Positions 33,016 through 41,411 of a stretch of 64,000 bases of DNA are shown piece after piece. The notes beneath the pieces were generated by a model, which made no database searches, had not been told where the DNA came from, and saw only the letters and a program-made list of their open reading frames with translations. Each line of letters begins with the position of its first letter. Position 1 is the first letter of the stretch. The stretch is from Fulvimarina sp. Its GTDB lineage: Bacteria > Pseudomonadota > Alphaproteobacteria > Rhizobiales > Rhizobiaceae. The translations under genes and the position numbers were made by a program. The stretch covers positions 1 to 64,000 of the forward strand of contig PACL01000056.1 in assembly GCA_002700095.1 (NCBI GenBank), given 5' to 3'.

Positions 33016-33704
33016 TCGAACGCCGCGAGCAGGCGATCGCGCGAGCGCTCGATGTGGTTCGCCATCGCCTTTGCGGCGGCATCGGCGTCGCCGGCCCGGA
33101 AGGCGGCCAAGAGCTCCTCGTGCTCCTCCAGCGCCTCCTGGGTGACGCGGCTGTTGAACATCAGCCTGAAGATGTGAAGATGGACGTGCTGATTGTAGAG
33201 CGTCGTGCGGATCACCTCGTTGCCGGCGATCCGCAGGATCTCGTCGTGGAAATGCGCGTCGGCGCGGGCAAAGCGCGAATAGCGGGTGCGTCGGTCGAGC
33301 GGCGCCTCGCCGCCATCCATGTCGGCGGCGACGCTTTCGAGAGCCTGCAGGCTCTCCGGCGTCAGGTTGCGGGTGGCGAGACGCGAACCTTCCGGCTCGA
33401 GCAGCAGGCGGAACGTATAGAGGTCGTCGAACTGCTTGCGGGTCAACTGCGGCGCGGCGCTGTAACCGATCAGGTGCTCCTTGCGCACCAGCCCCTCGCG
33501 TTCGAGGCGGCTCAGCGCCTCCCGGACGGGGGTCTGCGACACACCGAACTCGCGGGCGATGGTGTCGATCGGAATGCGCGAGCCCGGAGCGACATCGAGC
33601 GACATCAGCTGGTGGTAGATGCGGTCATAGACCCCGTCCACCACGCTGGGGGGACGAATTGCGGCCGACGCACCGTCTCGCTCCGTCGCCATTCTCACCT
33701 GCAT
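33012..33704 (-). CDS. GntR-family regulator with FCD domain
   Basis: Regulator of 230 residues with the winged-helix motif FGVSQTPVREALSRLEREG and an FCD ligand domain carrying metal-type histidines (RADAHFHDEIL, LEEHEELL). The start MQVRMATERD was chosen over upstream in-frame ATGs because these fall in the AT-rich operator zone. It is the first gene of the sugar-type ABC operon and divergent from Fe-alcohol dehydrogenase. A near-palindrome of GntR/FCD type lies 68 bp upstream, so it likely controls both directions. Confidence 0.9.
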   Translation of the reverse strand: MQVRMATERDGASAAIRPPSVVDGVYDRIYHQLMSLDVAPGSRIPIDTIAREFGVSQTPVREALSRLEREGLVRKEHLIGYSAAPQLTRKQFDDLYTFRLLLEPEGSRLATRNLTPESLQALESVAADMDGGEAPLDRRTRYSRFARADAHFHDEILRIAGNEVIRTTLYNQHVHLHIFRLMFNSRVTQEALEEHEELLAAFRAGDADAAAKAMANHIERSRDRLLAAFE

Positions 33705-33771
33705 CACCCCTTCTCGGCCAATATTGACAGCGATCAGCCTGTACCAGAGAATATCAGATGTCAAATACATT

Positions 33772-33783
33772 ATCATATACGAT
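33772..33783. promoter_or_regulatory. Candidate GntR/FCD operator
   Basis: ATCATATACGAT is palindromic at 10 of 12 positions and differs at one conserved position from the ATNGTATACNAT form common for FCD-type GntR regulators. It lies in an AT-rich patch (33741-33806) that also holds inverted ATATCA (33751) and TGATAT (33785, 33798) words, between the divergent gntR and Fe-alcohol dehydrogenase genes. Binding is inferred from position and form. Confidence 0.5.
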
Positions 33784-34001
33784 TTGATATTGGATCGTGA
33801 TATGAGGTTGGCGGGGCGGTCGACAGATGCCCGGACTTGCTCTTCGCCAGCCCGCCGGCATCGCGCTCAAGCCCCGCCGATGCCGAGGATGATGTCGGTC
33901 CGGGGCGGACCGTTTCGCCGCCGGGCAGCGACCTGCCCGACGCTTCTCCAGGAGCCGCAGGGCCTTGCGACGGCCCCGGACCATCGAAAGGAAACCACGA
34001 G

Positions 34002-35201
34002 ATGAACCTGTTCGGCACGATCAGGGCCCCGCGCGAACTCGTCTTCGGCAGCGGCCAGCGCCACAGCCTCGGCCGGATCGTCGGCAAGCTCGGGCGCCGC
34101 GCCCTGGTGGTCAGCGACGCACGCCTGACGGCCGATCCGGACTTTGTGGCGATGATGGCCGATCTCGAACGACAGGGGATCGCGGTGGCGGTGGACGGCT
34201 CGGTCCTGCCCGACGTTCCGGTGGAGCTGGCGCAGGCCAGCGCCGACGCCGCCCGCGCCTTCGGGCCGGATCTCGTCATCGGCATCGGCGGCGGCTCCTG
34301 CCTCGACATGGCCAAATGCGTCGCGGTGCTTCTGGCCCATGGCGGCCGGCCGCAGGACTATTACGCCGAGCACAAGGTCCCCGGCCCCGTGCTGCCGCTG
34401 ATTGCCATCCCCACCACCGCCGGAACCGGCTCGGAGGGGACGCCCGTCGCCGTCCTGTCCGACGCCGAGCGCAGCCTGAAAGTCGGCATCTCCAGCCCCT
34501 ATCTCGTTCCCACGGCGTCGATCTGCGACCCGGATCTAACCGCCACCTGCCCGCCGGGCCTGACGGCGATCGCCGGGGCCGATGCCCTGACCCACGCGAT
34601 CGAGGCCTTCACCGCGATCCGCCGCGAGCCGGTGCCGGGCATCGCCCAGGAGCGGGTCTTCGTCGGCAAGAACCATCTGTCCGACCACTTCGCGCTTCGC
34701 GCCATCGCGCTCCTCTGGCAGGGGCTCGAAGCCGCCTGCCGGGACGGCGCCGACCGCGAGGCCCGCGAGAAGGTGATGATGGGCGCGACCCTCGCCGGCC
34801 TCGCCTTCGGCGTCGCGGGCACGGCAGCCGCCCATGCCATCCAGTATCCCGTCGGCGCCCTCACCCACACGCCCCACGGCGCCGGCGTCGCCTGCCTCAT
34901 GCCCTACGTCATGCAGTGGAACGCGCCGGCCATCCGAGCCGAGCTCGGCGAGATTGCCCCGGCAATGGGCCTTTCAGGCGGCGATGCGGTGATCCCGGCC
35001 ATCGCCGCCCTGTTTCAGCGGATCGGCATTCCGGCGACGCTGAAGGATCTCGGCCTTGCCGAGGACCGCCTCGACTGGGTCGCCGAGCAGAGCTGCGGCA
35101 TCGCCCGGCTGATCCAGAACAACCCCCGCCCCCTCGACCGGGACGACATGAACCGCCTCGTCGCCGCGGCCTATGCCGGCGACAGGGCAGCCCTCAACTG
35201 A
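34002..35201 (+). CDS. Iron-containing alcohol dehydrogenase
   Basis: Group III (FucO/GldA-like) alcohol dehydrogenase of 399 residues. NAD-binding GIGGGSCLDMAK is near residues 92-103, followed by PTTAGTGSEGTPVAVLSD. Metal ligands are supplied by GADALTHAIEAF (Asp, His) and by histidines in TAAAHAIQYP and THTPHGAGVACL. Start ATG follows an AAGGA. It probably oxidises an alcohol to an aldehyde that the next-encoded dehydrogenase converts to an acid. Divergent from the GntR/ABC operon and likely co-regulated with it. The preceding 165 nt are leader with no supported gene. Confidence 0.92.
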   Translation: MNLFGTIRAPRELVFGSGQRHSLGRIVGKLGRRALVVSDARLTADPDFVAMMADLERQGIAVAVDGSVLPDVPVELAQASADAARAFGPDLVIGIGGGSCLDMAKCVAVLLAHGGRPQDYYAEHKVPGPVLPLIAIPTTAGTGSEGTPVAVLSDAERSLKVGISSPYLVPTASICDPDLTATCPPGLTAIAGADALTHAIEAFTAIRREPVPGIAQERVFVGKNHLSDHFALRAIALLWQGLEAACRDGADREAREKVMMGATLAGLAFGVAGTAAAHAIQYPVGALTHTPHGAGVACLMPYVMQWNAPAIRAELGEIAPAMGLSGGDAVIPAIAALFQRIGIPATLKDLGLAEDRLDWVAEQSCGIARLIQNNPRPLDRDDMNRLVAAAYAGDRAALN

Positions 35202-35218
35202 TTCCGACGGAGACGATC

Positions 35219-36682
35219 ATGACCATCCACACCACCACGTCGCGCTATGCCGATCCGGCGCTTCACGCACAGGGCCTGTTCATCGGCGGCCGGTGGGAGC
35301 CGGGCGCCGGAATCCCGGTGCTCGATCCGTCCACCGGCCGGATGCTCGCCGAAGTCCCGGACGCCTCGATCGGGGACGCGATGCGTGCGGTGGACGCCGC
35401 CGAGGCCGCCGCTGCCGGCTGGCGCGCCACGCCGCCGCGGCAGCGATCGGAAATCCTGCGCCGCTGGTTCCAGCTGATGAGCGAGCATGCCGAGGTACTG
35501 GCGGGGCTGATTTCTCTCGAAAACGGCAAGGCGCTCACCGATGCGCGCGGCGAGGTCGCCTATGCGGCGGAGTTCTTCCGCTGGTATGCCGAGGAGGCGA
35601 CGCGGATCCCCGGCGAGTTCCGGCATACGCCGTCGGGCTCCCACGGCATCCTGGTGGATCACGAGCCGATCGGCATCGCAGTCCTGATCACCCCGTGGAA
35701 TTTTCCCGCCGCGATGGCGACGCGCAAGATCGGCCCGGCGCTTGCGGCGGGCTGCACGGTGATCCTGAAGCCCGCCTCCGAAACGCCGCTGACCGCCTAT
35801 GCGATGGCCCGGCTCGGCGAGGAGGCGGGTCTGCCGGCGGGTGTCGTCAATGTCCTGACCACGCGCGACCCCGGCCCGGTGGTCGCCGCCATGCTGGCGG
35901 ATCCGCGGGTGCGCAAGCTCTCCTTCACAGGCTCCACCGGCGTCGGCCGCGTTCTCCTCGCGGAAGCCGCCCGGTCGGTCGTCAACTGTTCGATGGAGCT
36001 CGGCGGCAACGCCCCCTTCCTCGTCTTCGACGACGCCGATCTCGACGCGGCGCTCACCGGCGCCATGATCGCCAAGATGCGCAATGCCGGCGAGGCCTGC
36101 ACGGCCGCCAACCGGTTCTATGTCCAGGCCGGCATCCACGACGCCTTCGTGGAGGGCCTGACGGCCCGCATGGCGGCGCTGAAGGTCGGTGCGGGTTCCG
36201 ATCCCGCCACCCAGTGCGGGCCGATGATCACGCAAAGGGCCGTCGCGAAGATCGACCATCTCGTCTCGGACGCGCTGCAGCGCGGCGCGACGGCGACCAC
36301 CGGCGGCTCGCCGCTGCCGGGAGACGGCTATTTTTATCCGCCGACGGTCCTCGAAAACGTGCCGGTGGATGCGGCGATCGCCCATGAGGAGATCTTCGGG
36401 CCGGTTGCCGCCATCTATCGCTTCGAGACCGAGGAGGAGGCCGTCCGGCTTGCCAATGCGACCGAATACGGCCTGGCCGCCTATGTCTATTCCGCCGATC
36501 TCAAGCGGGCACTCAGGGTCGGCAAGGGCATCGAAACCGGCATGGTCGGGATCAATCGCGGCCTGATGTCGGATCCGGCCGCCCCCTTCGGCGGCGTCAA
36601 GCAGAGCGGCATCGGCCGCGAGGGCGGCGTCACCGGGATCCTGGAATTCATGGAGGCGAAGTACTACGCGCTGGAATTCTGA
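35219..36682 (+). CDS. NAD(P)-dependent aldehyde dehydrogenase (succinate-semialdehyde dehydrogenase-like)
   Basis: Aldehyde dehydrogenase of 487 residues, close to GabD in length. It shows TPWNFPAAMATRKIGPALA with the oxyanion Asn, the nucleotide-binding FTGSTGVGR, catalytic Glu in MELGGNAPF and catalytic Cys in GEACTAANR. A GGAG lies 7 nt upstream of the ATG, 17 nt after the alcohol dehydrogenase stop. Resemblance to succinate-semialdehyde and glutarate-semialdehyde dehydrogenases is visible in the GEACTAANRFYVQ wording; the true substrate is unknown. Confidence 0.92.
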   Translation: MTIHTTTSRYADPALHAQGLFIGGRWEPGAGIPVLDPSTGRMLAEVPDASIGDAMRAVDAAEAAAAGWRATPPRQRSEILRRWFQLMSEHAEVLAGLISLENGKALTDARGEVAYAAEFFRWYAEEATRIPGEFRHTPSGSHGILVDHEPIGIAVLITPWNFPAAMATRKIGPALAAGCTVILKPASETPLTAYAMARLGEEAGLPAGVVNVLTTRDPGPVVAAMLADPRVRKLSFTGSTGVGRVLLAEAARSVVNCSMELGGNAPFLVFDDADLDAALTGAMIAKMRNAGEACTAANRFYVQAGIHDAFVEGLTARMAALKVGAGSDPATQCGPMITQRAVAKIDHLVSDALQRGATATTGGSPLPGDGYFYPPTVLENVPVDAAIAHEEIFGPVAAIYRFETEEEAVRLANATEYGLAAYVYSADLKRALRVGKGIETGMVGINRGLMSDPAAPFGGVKQSGIGREGGVTGILEFMEAKYYALEF

Positions 36683-36713
36683 TACCAAGGGAAGCCACCA
36701 TCGGTTCAGGAGA

Positions 36714-36753
36714 GCGGTCTTCGTCGAGCTTCCGGCTCGGTCTCGAAGACCGC
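36714..36753 (+). terminator. Long hairpin after the aldehyde dehydrogenase gene
   Basis: GCGGTCTTCG (36714-36723) pairs with CGAAGACCGC (36744-36753), and an inner CGAGC/GCTCG stem closes a TTCCG loop. No T-run follows. It separates the two dehydrogenase genes from the hydrolase gene starting at 36832 and may reduce read-through or stabilise the mRNA. Confidence 0.55.
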
Positions 36754-36831
36754 GATCGCGTGCGACGGGCGGGCGCGTCCAGTGTCCTGCCCTTCGCTTC
36801 AAAACGGTCACGTCAGGAGGTTAAGGGAGAC

Positions 36832-37689
36832 ATGAGCGAGACCGATCTCTACCGCATCCGCGATTTCGTCCCGGATTTCGAGGCCATCGCCGCGGAGTTC
36901 TCGGCGCGCAGTCGCGCGTTGACCGCCAGCACCACGGTGCTCGCCGACATCGCCTATGGGCCGCGCCCGCGCGAGACCATCGACGTCCTCCTTCCCCGTG
37001 ATCCGGCGGCCGACGCGCCGCTGCACGTCTTCGTCCATGGCGGCTACTGGCGCTCGGGCGAAAAGGCCGACTACCGCCTCGTCGCGGCGCCGGTCCTCGC
37101 GGCGGGCGGCATTGCGGCGCTGGTCGAATACGATCTGATGCCGCAGCAACGGCTGCCGGTGCTGGTCGACCAGATCCGCCGCGCGGTCCTCTGGCTAGAG
37201 GGTCATGCCGGCGAATTTGGCGCCGATCCCTCCCGCATCACGGTCAGCGGCCATTCGGCGGGGGCGCATCTCGCCTCCTATCTCGCCGCGACGGGGCCGC
37301 AGGAGGAAGCCGCCCCTCTCCTGCCGGACATCCGGGGACTGCTGCTCCTGAGCGGGATCTACGACCTCTCCGGCATCCCGGGAAGCTTCCTGAAGCAGGA
37401 GGCGCAGATGACCGACGCCGAAGCCGCCGCATGGTCGCCGCTCGCCTCGACCCAGCACGCGGGGCCGCGACGCATCATCGCCTATGGGACGGACGAGACC
37501 GCCCCGTTCAGCGGGCAGGCGACAGAACTCGGCCGGCGCCTGCGGACCGACATCGGGGACGCCGAACTCATCGCCGCCGCCGGCCTCAACCACATGACCG
37601 TCGTGCTTGACCTCGCCGATGTCGACGGCGTCATCGGCCGCCGCCTCGCCGATCTCGTCGCATCGAGCCGCCCCCGCGATGCGTCCTGA
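36832..37689 (+). CDS. Alpha/beta hydrolase of the arylformamidase (KynB-like) type
   Basis: Serine hydrolase of 285 residues. HVFVHGGYWRSGEK carries the HGGYW oxyanion signature of arylformamidase/esterase-D-like proteins, the nucleophile elbow is GHSAGAH, and the terminal catalytic His lies in GLNHMTV. AGGGAG precedes the ATG. It could hydrolyse an N-formyl or ester compound. It follows the two dehydrogenase genes after 149 nt and a hairpin, and converges on the sulfide cluster. No other kynurenine-pathway genes are present, so that role is not supported. Confidence 0.82.
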   Translation: MSETDLYRIRDFVPDFEAIAAEFSARSRALTASTTVLADIAYGPRPRETIDVLLPRDPAADAPLHVFVHGGYWRSGEKADYRLVAAPVLAAGGIAALVEYDLMPQQRLPVLVDQIRRAVLWLEGHAGEFGADPSRITVSGHSAGAHLASYLAATGPQEEAAPLLPDIRGLLLLSGIYDLSGIPGSFLKQEAQMTDAEAAAWSPLASTQHAGPRRIIAYGTDETAPFSGQATELGRRLRTDIGDAELIAAAGLNHMTVVLDLADVDGVIGRRLADLVASSRPRDAS

Positions 37690-37724
37690 AACGACGCGAG
37701 CCGGCCGCGGCGATCGCGTCGCCC

Positions 37725-38609
37725 TCACAGCGTGTCGATCGGCACCTTCAGATAGCGCTTGCCGTCGCTCTCGGGCTCGGGCAACGCGCCGGCCTTCATG
37801 TTCACCTGCAGCGACGGGATGATCAGCTTCGGCATGTCGAGAGTGGCATCGCGCTCGGTGCGGTACTTGACGAACTCCTCCTTCGTCCTGCCGCCGCCGA
37901 CATGGATGTTGTGGGCCTTTTCCTCGCCGACGGTGGTCTCCCAGCGGATGTCGCGGCCGTTGGGTCCGTAGTCGTGGCACATGAAGAGCCGTGTCGCGTC
38001 GGGCAGTGCCAGCACCTTCTGGATGGAATCGTAGAGCGTGGCGGCATCGCCGCCGGGGAAGTCAGCCCGGGCCGAGCCGCCGTCCGGCATGAACAGCGTG
38101 TCGCCGACGAAGGCCGCATCGCCCATCACATGGGTCATGCAGGCCGGCGTATGGCCGGGGGTGTGGATCGCGAGGCATTCCATCTGGCCGACGCTGTAGG
38201 TATCCCCGTCGTCGAACAGCCGGTCGAATTGCGAGCCGTCGCGCTGGAACTCGGTGCCCTCGTTGAAGATCTTGCCGAAGGTTTCCTGCACGACGGTGAT
38301 GCTCCGGCCGATGCCGAGCTTGCCGCCGAGACGCTGCTGGAGATAGGGCGCCGCCGACAGGTGGTCGGCATGGACATGGGTCTCGATCAGCCATTCGACC
38401 GTCAGGTCATGCGCCTTCACATGGGCGATGATGGCGTCGGCATGGTCGTAGCTGATGCGGCCCGCCGCATAGTCGATGTCCATGACGCTGTCGACGATGG
38501 CGCAGGCCTTGGACGCGGGATCCCTGACGACGTAGCTGATCGTGTTGGTCGCCGGATCGAAGAAGCCCTTCACCTCCGGCTTCACGTCGAGATGGACAGG
38601 GTAAGTCAT
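37725..38609 (-). CDS. Persulfide dioxygenase-like MBL-fold protein, copy 1
   Basis: Metallo-beta-lactamase-fold protein of 294 residues in the ETHE1/BLH group that oxidises persulfides to sulfite. The metal motif is THVHADH (HxHxDH) with further ligands in HTPGHTPACMT, GDTLFMPDGG and MCHDYGPNG. The start MTYPVHLDVK follows AGGAGG; an open frame runs 45 codons further upstream. Third gene of the minus-strand module prx-DUF2892-dioxygenase. About half of its positions match copy 2 by eye. It probably takes electrons or sulfur from the SQR-derived persulfide pool. Confidence 0.87.
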   Translation of the reverse strand: MTYPVHLDVKPEVKGFFDPATNTISYVVRDPASKACAIVDSVMDIDYAAGRISYDHADAIIAHVKAHDLTVEWLIETHVHADHLSAAPYLQQRLGGKLGIGRSITVVQETFGKIFNEGTEFQRDGSQFDRLFDDGDTYSVGQMECLAIHTPGHTPACMTHVMGDAAFVGDTLFMPDGGSARADFPGGDAATLYDSIQKVLALPDATRLFMCHDYGPNGRDIRWETTVGEEKAHNIHVGGGRTKEEFVKYRTERDATLDMPKLIIPSLQVNMKAGALPEPESDGKRYLKVPIDTL

Positions 38610-38641
38610 GGCAGTTCCTCCTCTTGTGGGTGAAGTCGGTA

Positions 38642-38851
38642 TCAGCTCACGCGGCAGGTCCTGATGCCGAGCAGCGAATAGAGCGGGCAGTTGCCGACGG
38701 CGGCGGTCAGCAGCGCGACGGCGCCGAAGCCGTAGAAGGCCCATTCGAGCCAGGTTCCGTCACCGACGGTCGTGGCGGCGGCGAGAGTGAAGAGTGCGGC
38801 GGCGACCACCAGCCGAAAGCCGCGGTCGAGCTTGCCCATGTTGACTGTCAT
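38642..38851 (-). CDS. DUF2892 / YgaP-type small membrane protein
   Basis: Small protein of 69 residues with two hydrophobic segments (about 10-28 and 36-54) and the family C-terminus GNCPLYSLLGIRTC. In YgaP this membrane module is attached to a rhodanese domain, but here it stands alone. AGGAG lies 7 nt before the ATG. Its position between peroxiredoxin and persulfide dioxygenase genes supports a role in sulfane-sulfur handling. The cysteines in the tail (GNCP, RTC) are conserved in relatives. Confidence 0.85.
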   Translation of the reverse strand: MTVNMGKLDRGFRLVVAAALFTLAAATTVGDGTWLEWAFYGFGAVALLTAAVGNCPLYSLLGIRTCRVS

Positions 38852-38963
38852 GTTGGTCTCCTGAGGTTGTGGTGGATCGTCTTGTTTGTTCGCATCGTCC
38901 CCGGCAGGGACGGTGCGGATGCCGGCCATCGGCGGAACGGCGGGCCGCTTCGCCGATGGCCGA

Positions 38964-39596
38964 TCAGGCGCCGAGCCGCGTCAGCCGCAGATACGGGCGC
39001 AGCGTCTCGAAGCCCTGGGGGAACGCCTCCCGCGCCTTCTCGTCGGACAGCGAATTGCGGATGATCACCCGGTCGCCCGGCTGCCAGTCCGCCGGACAGG
39101 CGACGCTCATGCGGTCGGTGAGTTGCAGGGCGTCGATCGCCCGCAGGATCTCGGAGAAGTTCCGGCCGACGGTCATCGGATAGGCCATGGTCAGCCTGAT
39201 CTTCATCGCCGGATCGATGAGGAAGACGCTGCGCACGGCGGCCGTATCGTCCTCGCCCGGATGGATCATGTCGTAGAGGGCCGCGACCTTCCTGTCCTTG
39301 TCGGCGACGATCGGAAACTTGAGCGTCGTGTTCTGGGTGGCGTCGACATCCGAGATCCAGGCGAGATGCTCGCTTACGCTGTCGGTGGACAGCCCGAGCG
39401 GCTTGACGTTGCGCGCCTCGAACTCCGGCGCGAGCTGCGCCGTGCGGCCCATCTCGGTGGTGCAGACCGGCGTGAAGTCGGCCGGATGGGAGAAGAAGAA
39501 CACCCAGGAGCCCCTCGCCCAGTCATGGAAGCGGATGGGGCCCTGCGTCGTGTCGATCTCGAAGTCGGGGGCGGTGTCGCCGATCCTGAGGGACAT
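38964..39596 (-). CDS. 1-Cys peroxiredoxin (Prx6-like), copy 1
   Basis: Peroxiredoxin of 210 residues with the peroxidatic cysteine in HPADFTPVCTTE (Cys near residue 46) and the supporting Arg further on. The C-terminal half is of Prx6 type (GWQPGD-like ADWQPGDRVII). It probably reduces peroxides or persulfides formed during sulfide oxidation. First gene of the minus-strand module, facing a paralogous peroxiredoxin gene across a 286-bp promoter region. Confidence 0.9.
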   Translation of the reverse strand: MSLRIGDTAPDFEIDTTQGPIRFHDWARGSWVFFFSHPADFTPVCTTEMGRTAQLAPEFEARNVKPLGLSTDSVSEHLAWISDVDATQNTTLKFPIVADKDRKVAALYDMIHPGEDDTAAVRSVFLIDPAMKIRLTMAYPMTVGRNFSEILRAIDALQLTDRMSVACPADWQPGDRVIIRNSLSDEKAREAFPQGFETLRPYLRLTRLGA

Positions 39597-39736
39597 GGAC
39601 GGTTTCCTTTTGCTGGTGTCGATCGCCGCCGAAGCGGCGGCAGGTTCGGCAGGATGACGGGCCGTCGGCCATTCGCCCCGGGAGCCACAGGCTTACCCGG
39701 TCACGAGGGACGCAACAGCGCCTTATGATTATGCGA

Positions 39737-39752
39737 AAAACTATATAGTTTT
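39737..39752. promoter_or_regulatory. Perfect 16-bp AT-rich palindrome
   Basis: AAAACTATATAGTTTT is identical to its reverse complement. It lies between the two divergent peroxiredoxin genes, 141 bp upstream of the minus-strand one. Its AT-richness and symmetry suit an ArsR-family dimer such as the BigR/SqrR-like repressor encoded nearby. It could also overlap the minus-strand promoter, since CATAAT-like words flank it on that strand. Confidence 0.6.
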
Positions 39753-39829
39753 GCCCACGGATTGCGGCATTTGCGGCCGAATTGCAGCAGTCGCGATTGC
39801 GGAATGGATATAATACTGGTTTTTGTATA

Positions 39830-39858
39830 TTGACAAGCCCCGTCGATATTCATATTTT
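39830..39858 (+). promoter_or_regulatory. Sigma-70 promoter of the plus-strand sulfide operon with overlapping inverted repeat
   Basis: TTGACA (39830-39835), a 17-bp spacer and TATTTT (39853-39858) give a good promoter about 25 bp before the peroxiredoxin start codon. An imperfect inverted repeat (ATATTC-N7-GAAATA, 39846-39864) covers the -10 hexamer. It differs by one base from the ATTC-N8-GAAT form reported for SqrR-type repressors. Repression by the ArsR protein from this site is inferred. Confidence 0.65.
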
Positions 39859-39882
39859 GAAATAGAAGCAGACGGAGACAGC

Positions 39883-40524
39883 ATGAGCCATCCCACCCCC
39901 CTTGCCCCCTTCCAGCCGCGGATCGGCGACGAAGCGCCGGCATTTTCCTGCCGCTCGACGCGCGGCGAGGTGCAGCTTTCGGACTATCGCGGCCGCTGGC
40001 TGGCGTTCTTCTCGCATCCGGCGGACTTCACCCCCGTCTGCACGTCGGAATTCGTCGCCTTCGCCGAAGCGGCCGGGGAGTTCGACGCGATCGGATGCGC
40101 CCTTCTCGGCCTGTCGGTCGACAGCCTGTTCTCCCACCTCGCCTGGGTTCGGGCGATCGAGGAGCGGTTCGGACTGAAGATCCCCTTCCCGGTCTGCGAG
40201 GACCCGTCGATGGCCATCGCCAGGGCCTATGGCATGCTGGATGCCGCGGCGGGGACGAGCGCGACCGTGCGCGGTCTCTTCGTCATCGATCCGCAGGGGA
40301 TCGTGCGGATGTCGTCGTTCTATCCGATGTCGACGGGGCGCTCGGTCGCCGAGGTTTTGCGCACGGTGCAGGCGCTGCAGCTGTCCGACGGCCACGACGT
40401 CGCGACGCCGGAGGGCTGGCAGCCCGGCGACGAGATCATCGATTTCGCCGACATGGTGCGCGAGGACGGCGTCGGCGTCTCCGACTGGCTCTACCGGACC
40501 CGGACGCTGGAGGTGACGAAATGA
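39883..40524 (+). CDS. 1-Cys peroxiredoxin (Prx6-like), copy 2
   Basis: Peroxiredoxin of 213 residues, paralogous to the divergent copy, with peroxidatic Cys in HPADFTPVCTSE and the Prx6-type GWQPGDEIIDF near the C-terminus. GGAG is 6 nt upstream of the ATG. It is coupled to the following MBL-fold gene by an ATGA overlap (40521-40524). First gene of the plus-strand operon that continues to the ArsR repressor. Confidence 0.9.
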   Translation: MSHPTPLAPFQPRIGDEAPAFSCRSTRGEVQLSDYRGRWLAFFSHPADFTPVCTSEFVAFAEAAGEFDAIGCALLGLSVDSLFSHLAWVRAIEERFGLKIPFPVCEDPSMAIARAYGMLDAAAGTSATVRGLFVIDPQGIVRMSSFYPMSTGRSVAEVLRTVQALQLSDGHDVATPEGWQPGDEIIDFADMVREDGVGVSDWLYRTRTLEVTK

Positions 40525-41411
40525 CCGCGTCTCCCATCGTGACGGGCTTCTACGATCCGCGCACCTTCTCCGTCCAATATGTCGCCAGCTGCCCGGCGAC
40601 GAAGCGCTGCGCGATCATCGACCCGGTGCTCGACTTCGACCCGAAGTCCGGCGCGACGGCGACGCTGTCGGCCGACGCGATCCTCGCCTTCGTCGAGAGC
40701 CAGGGTCTGACGGTCGAATGGATCCTCGACACCCACCCCCATGCCGACCACTTCTCGGCGGCGCAGTATCTGAAGGCGAGGACCGGCGCGCCGACGGCGA
40801 TCGGCGAGAAGGTGACCCGGGTCCAGGCGCTCTGGAAGGACATCTACAACTGGCCGGATTTCCCCGCTGACGGCTCGCAGTGGGACAGGCTCTTTGCCGA
40901 AGGCGAGACCTTCAGGGTCGGCGAGATCGACGCGAAGGTCCTGTTCTCGCCGGGCCATACCCTCGCCTCGATCACCTATGTCGTCGGCGACGCGGCCTTC
41001 GTCCACGACACGCTGTTCCAGCCCGATGGCGGCACGGCCCGCGCCGACTTTCCCGGCGGCAGCGCCGAGGCGCTGTGGCGGTCGATCCAGGAGATCCTCG
41101 CTTTGCCGGACGAAACCCGCGTCTTCACCGGCCACGACTATCAGCCGGGCGGCCGCGAGCCAGCCTGGGAATCCACCATCGGCGAACAGAAGCGGGCGAA
41201 CATCCATCTGACCCGGGCCAGGACCGAGGCGGAATTCGTCGACCTGCGCGAGACCCGCGACAAGACGCTTTCGATGCCCAACCTGATCCTTGCGGCGCTG
41301 CAGGTGAACACCCGCGGCGGGCGGTTGCCGGAGCCCGAGGACAACGGCACGCGCTATCTGAAGATCCCGCTCGACCGGCTCGCCGGCGCGCCCTGGGGGG
41401 ACGCTCGATGA
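40521..41411 (+). CDS. Persulfide dioxygenase-like MBL-fold protein, copy 2
   Basis: MBL-fold protein of 296 residues, paralogous to copy 1. Metal motif THPHADH, then SPGHTLASIT, HDTLFQPDGGTARADFPGG and GHDYQPGG. ATGA overlaps link it to the peroxiredoxin gene before it and the ArsR gene after it. Likely oxidises glutathione persulfide or a similar persulfide to sulfite. Unlike Blh proteins it lacks an attached DUF442 domain; that domain is found on the SQR protein instead. Confidence 0.88.
   Translation: MTASPIVTGFYDPRTFSVQYVASCPATKRCAIIDPVLDFDPKSGATATLSADAILAFVESQGLTVEWILDTHPHADHFSAAQYLKARTGAPTAIGEKVTRVQALWKDIYNWPDFPADGSQWDRLFAEGETFRVGEIDAKVLFSPGHTLASITYVVGDAAFVHDTLFQPDGGTARADFPGGSAEALWRSIQEILALPDETRVFTGHDYQPGGREPAWESTIGEQKRANIHLTRARTEAEFVDLRETRDKTLSMPNLILAALQVNTRGGRLPEPEDNGTRYLKIPLDRLAGAPWGDAR

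Noticed and set aside
36832-37689. Kynurenine formamidase assignment for the alpha/beta hydrolase
   Set aside because: The HGGYW motif fits, but no tryptophan or kynurenine pathway genes are nearby, so only the family is stated.
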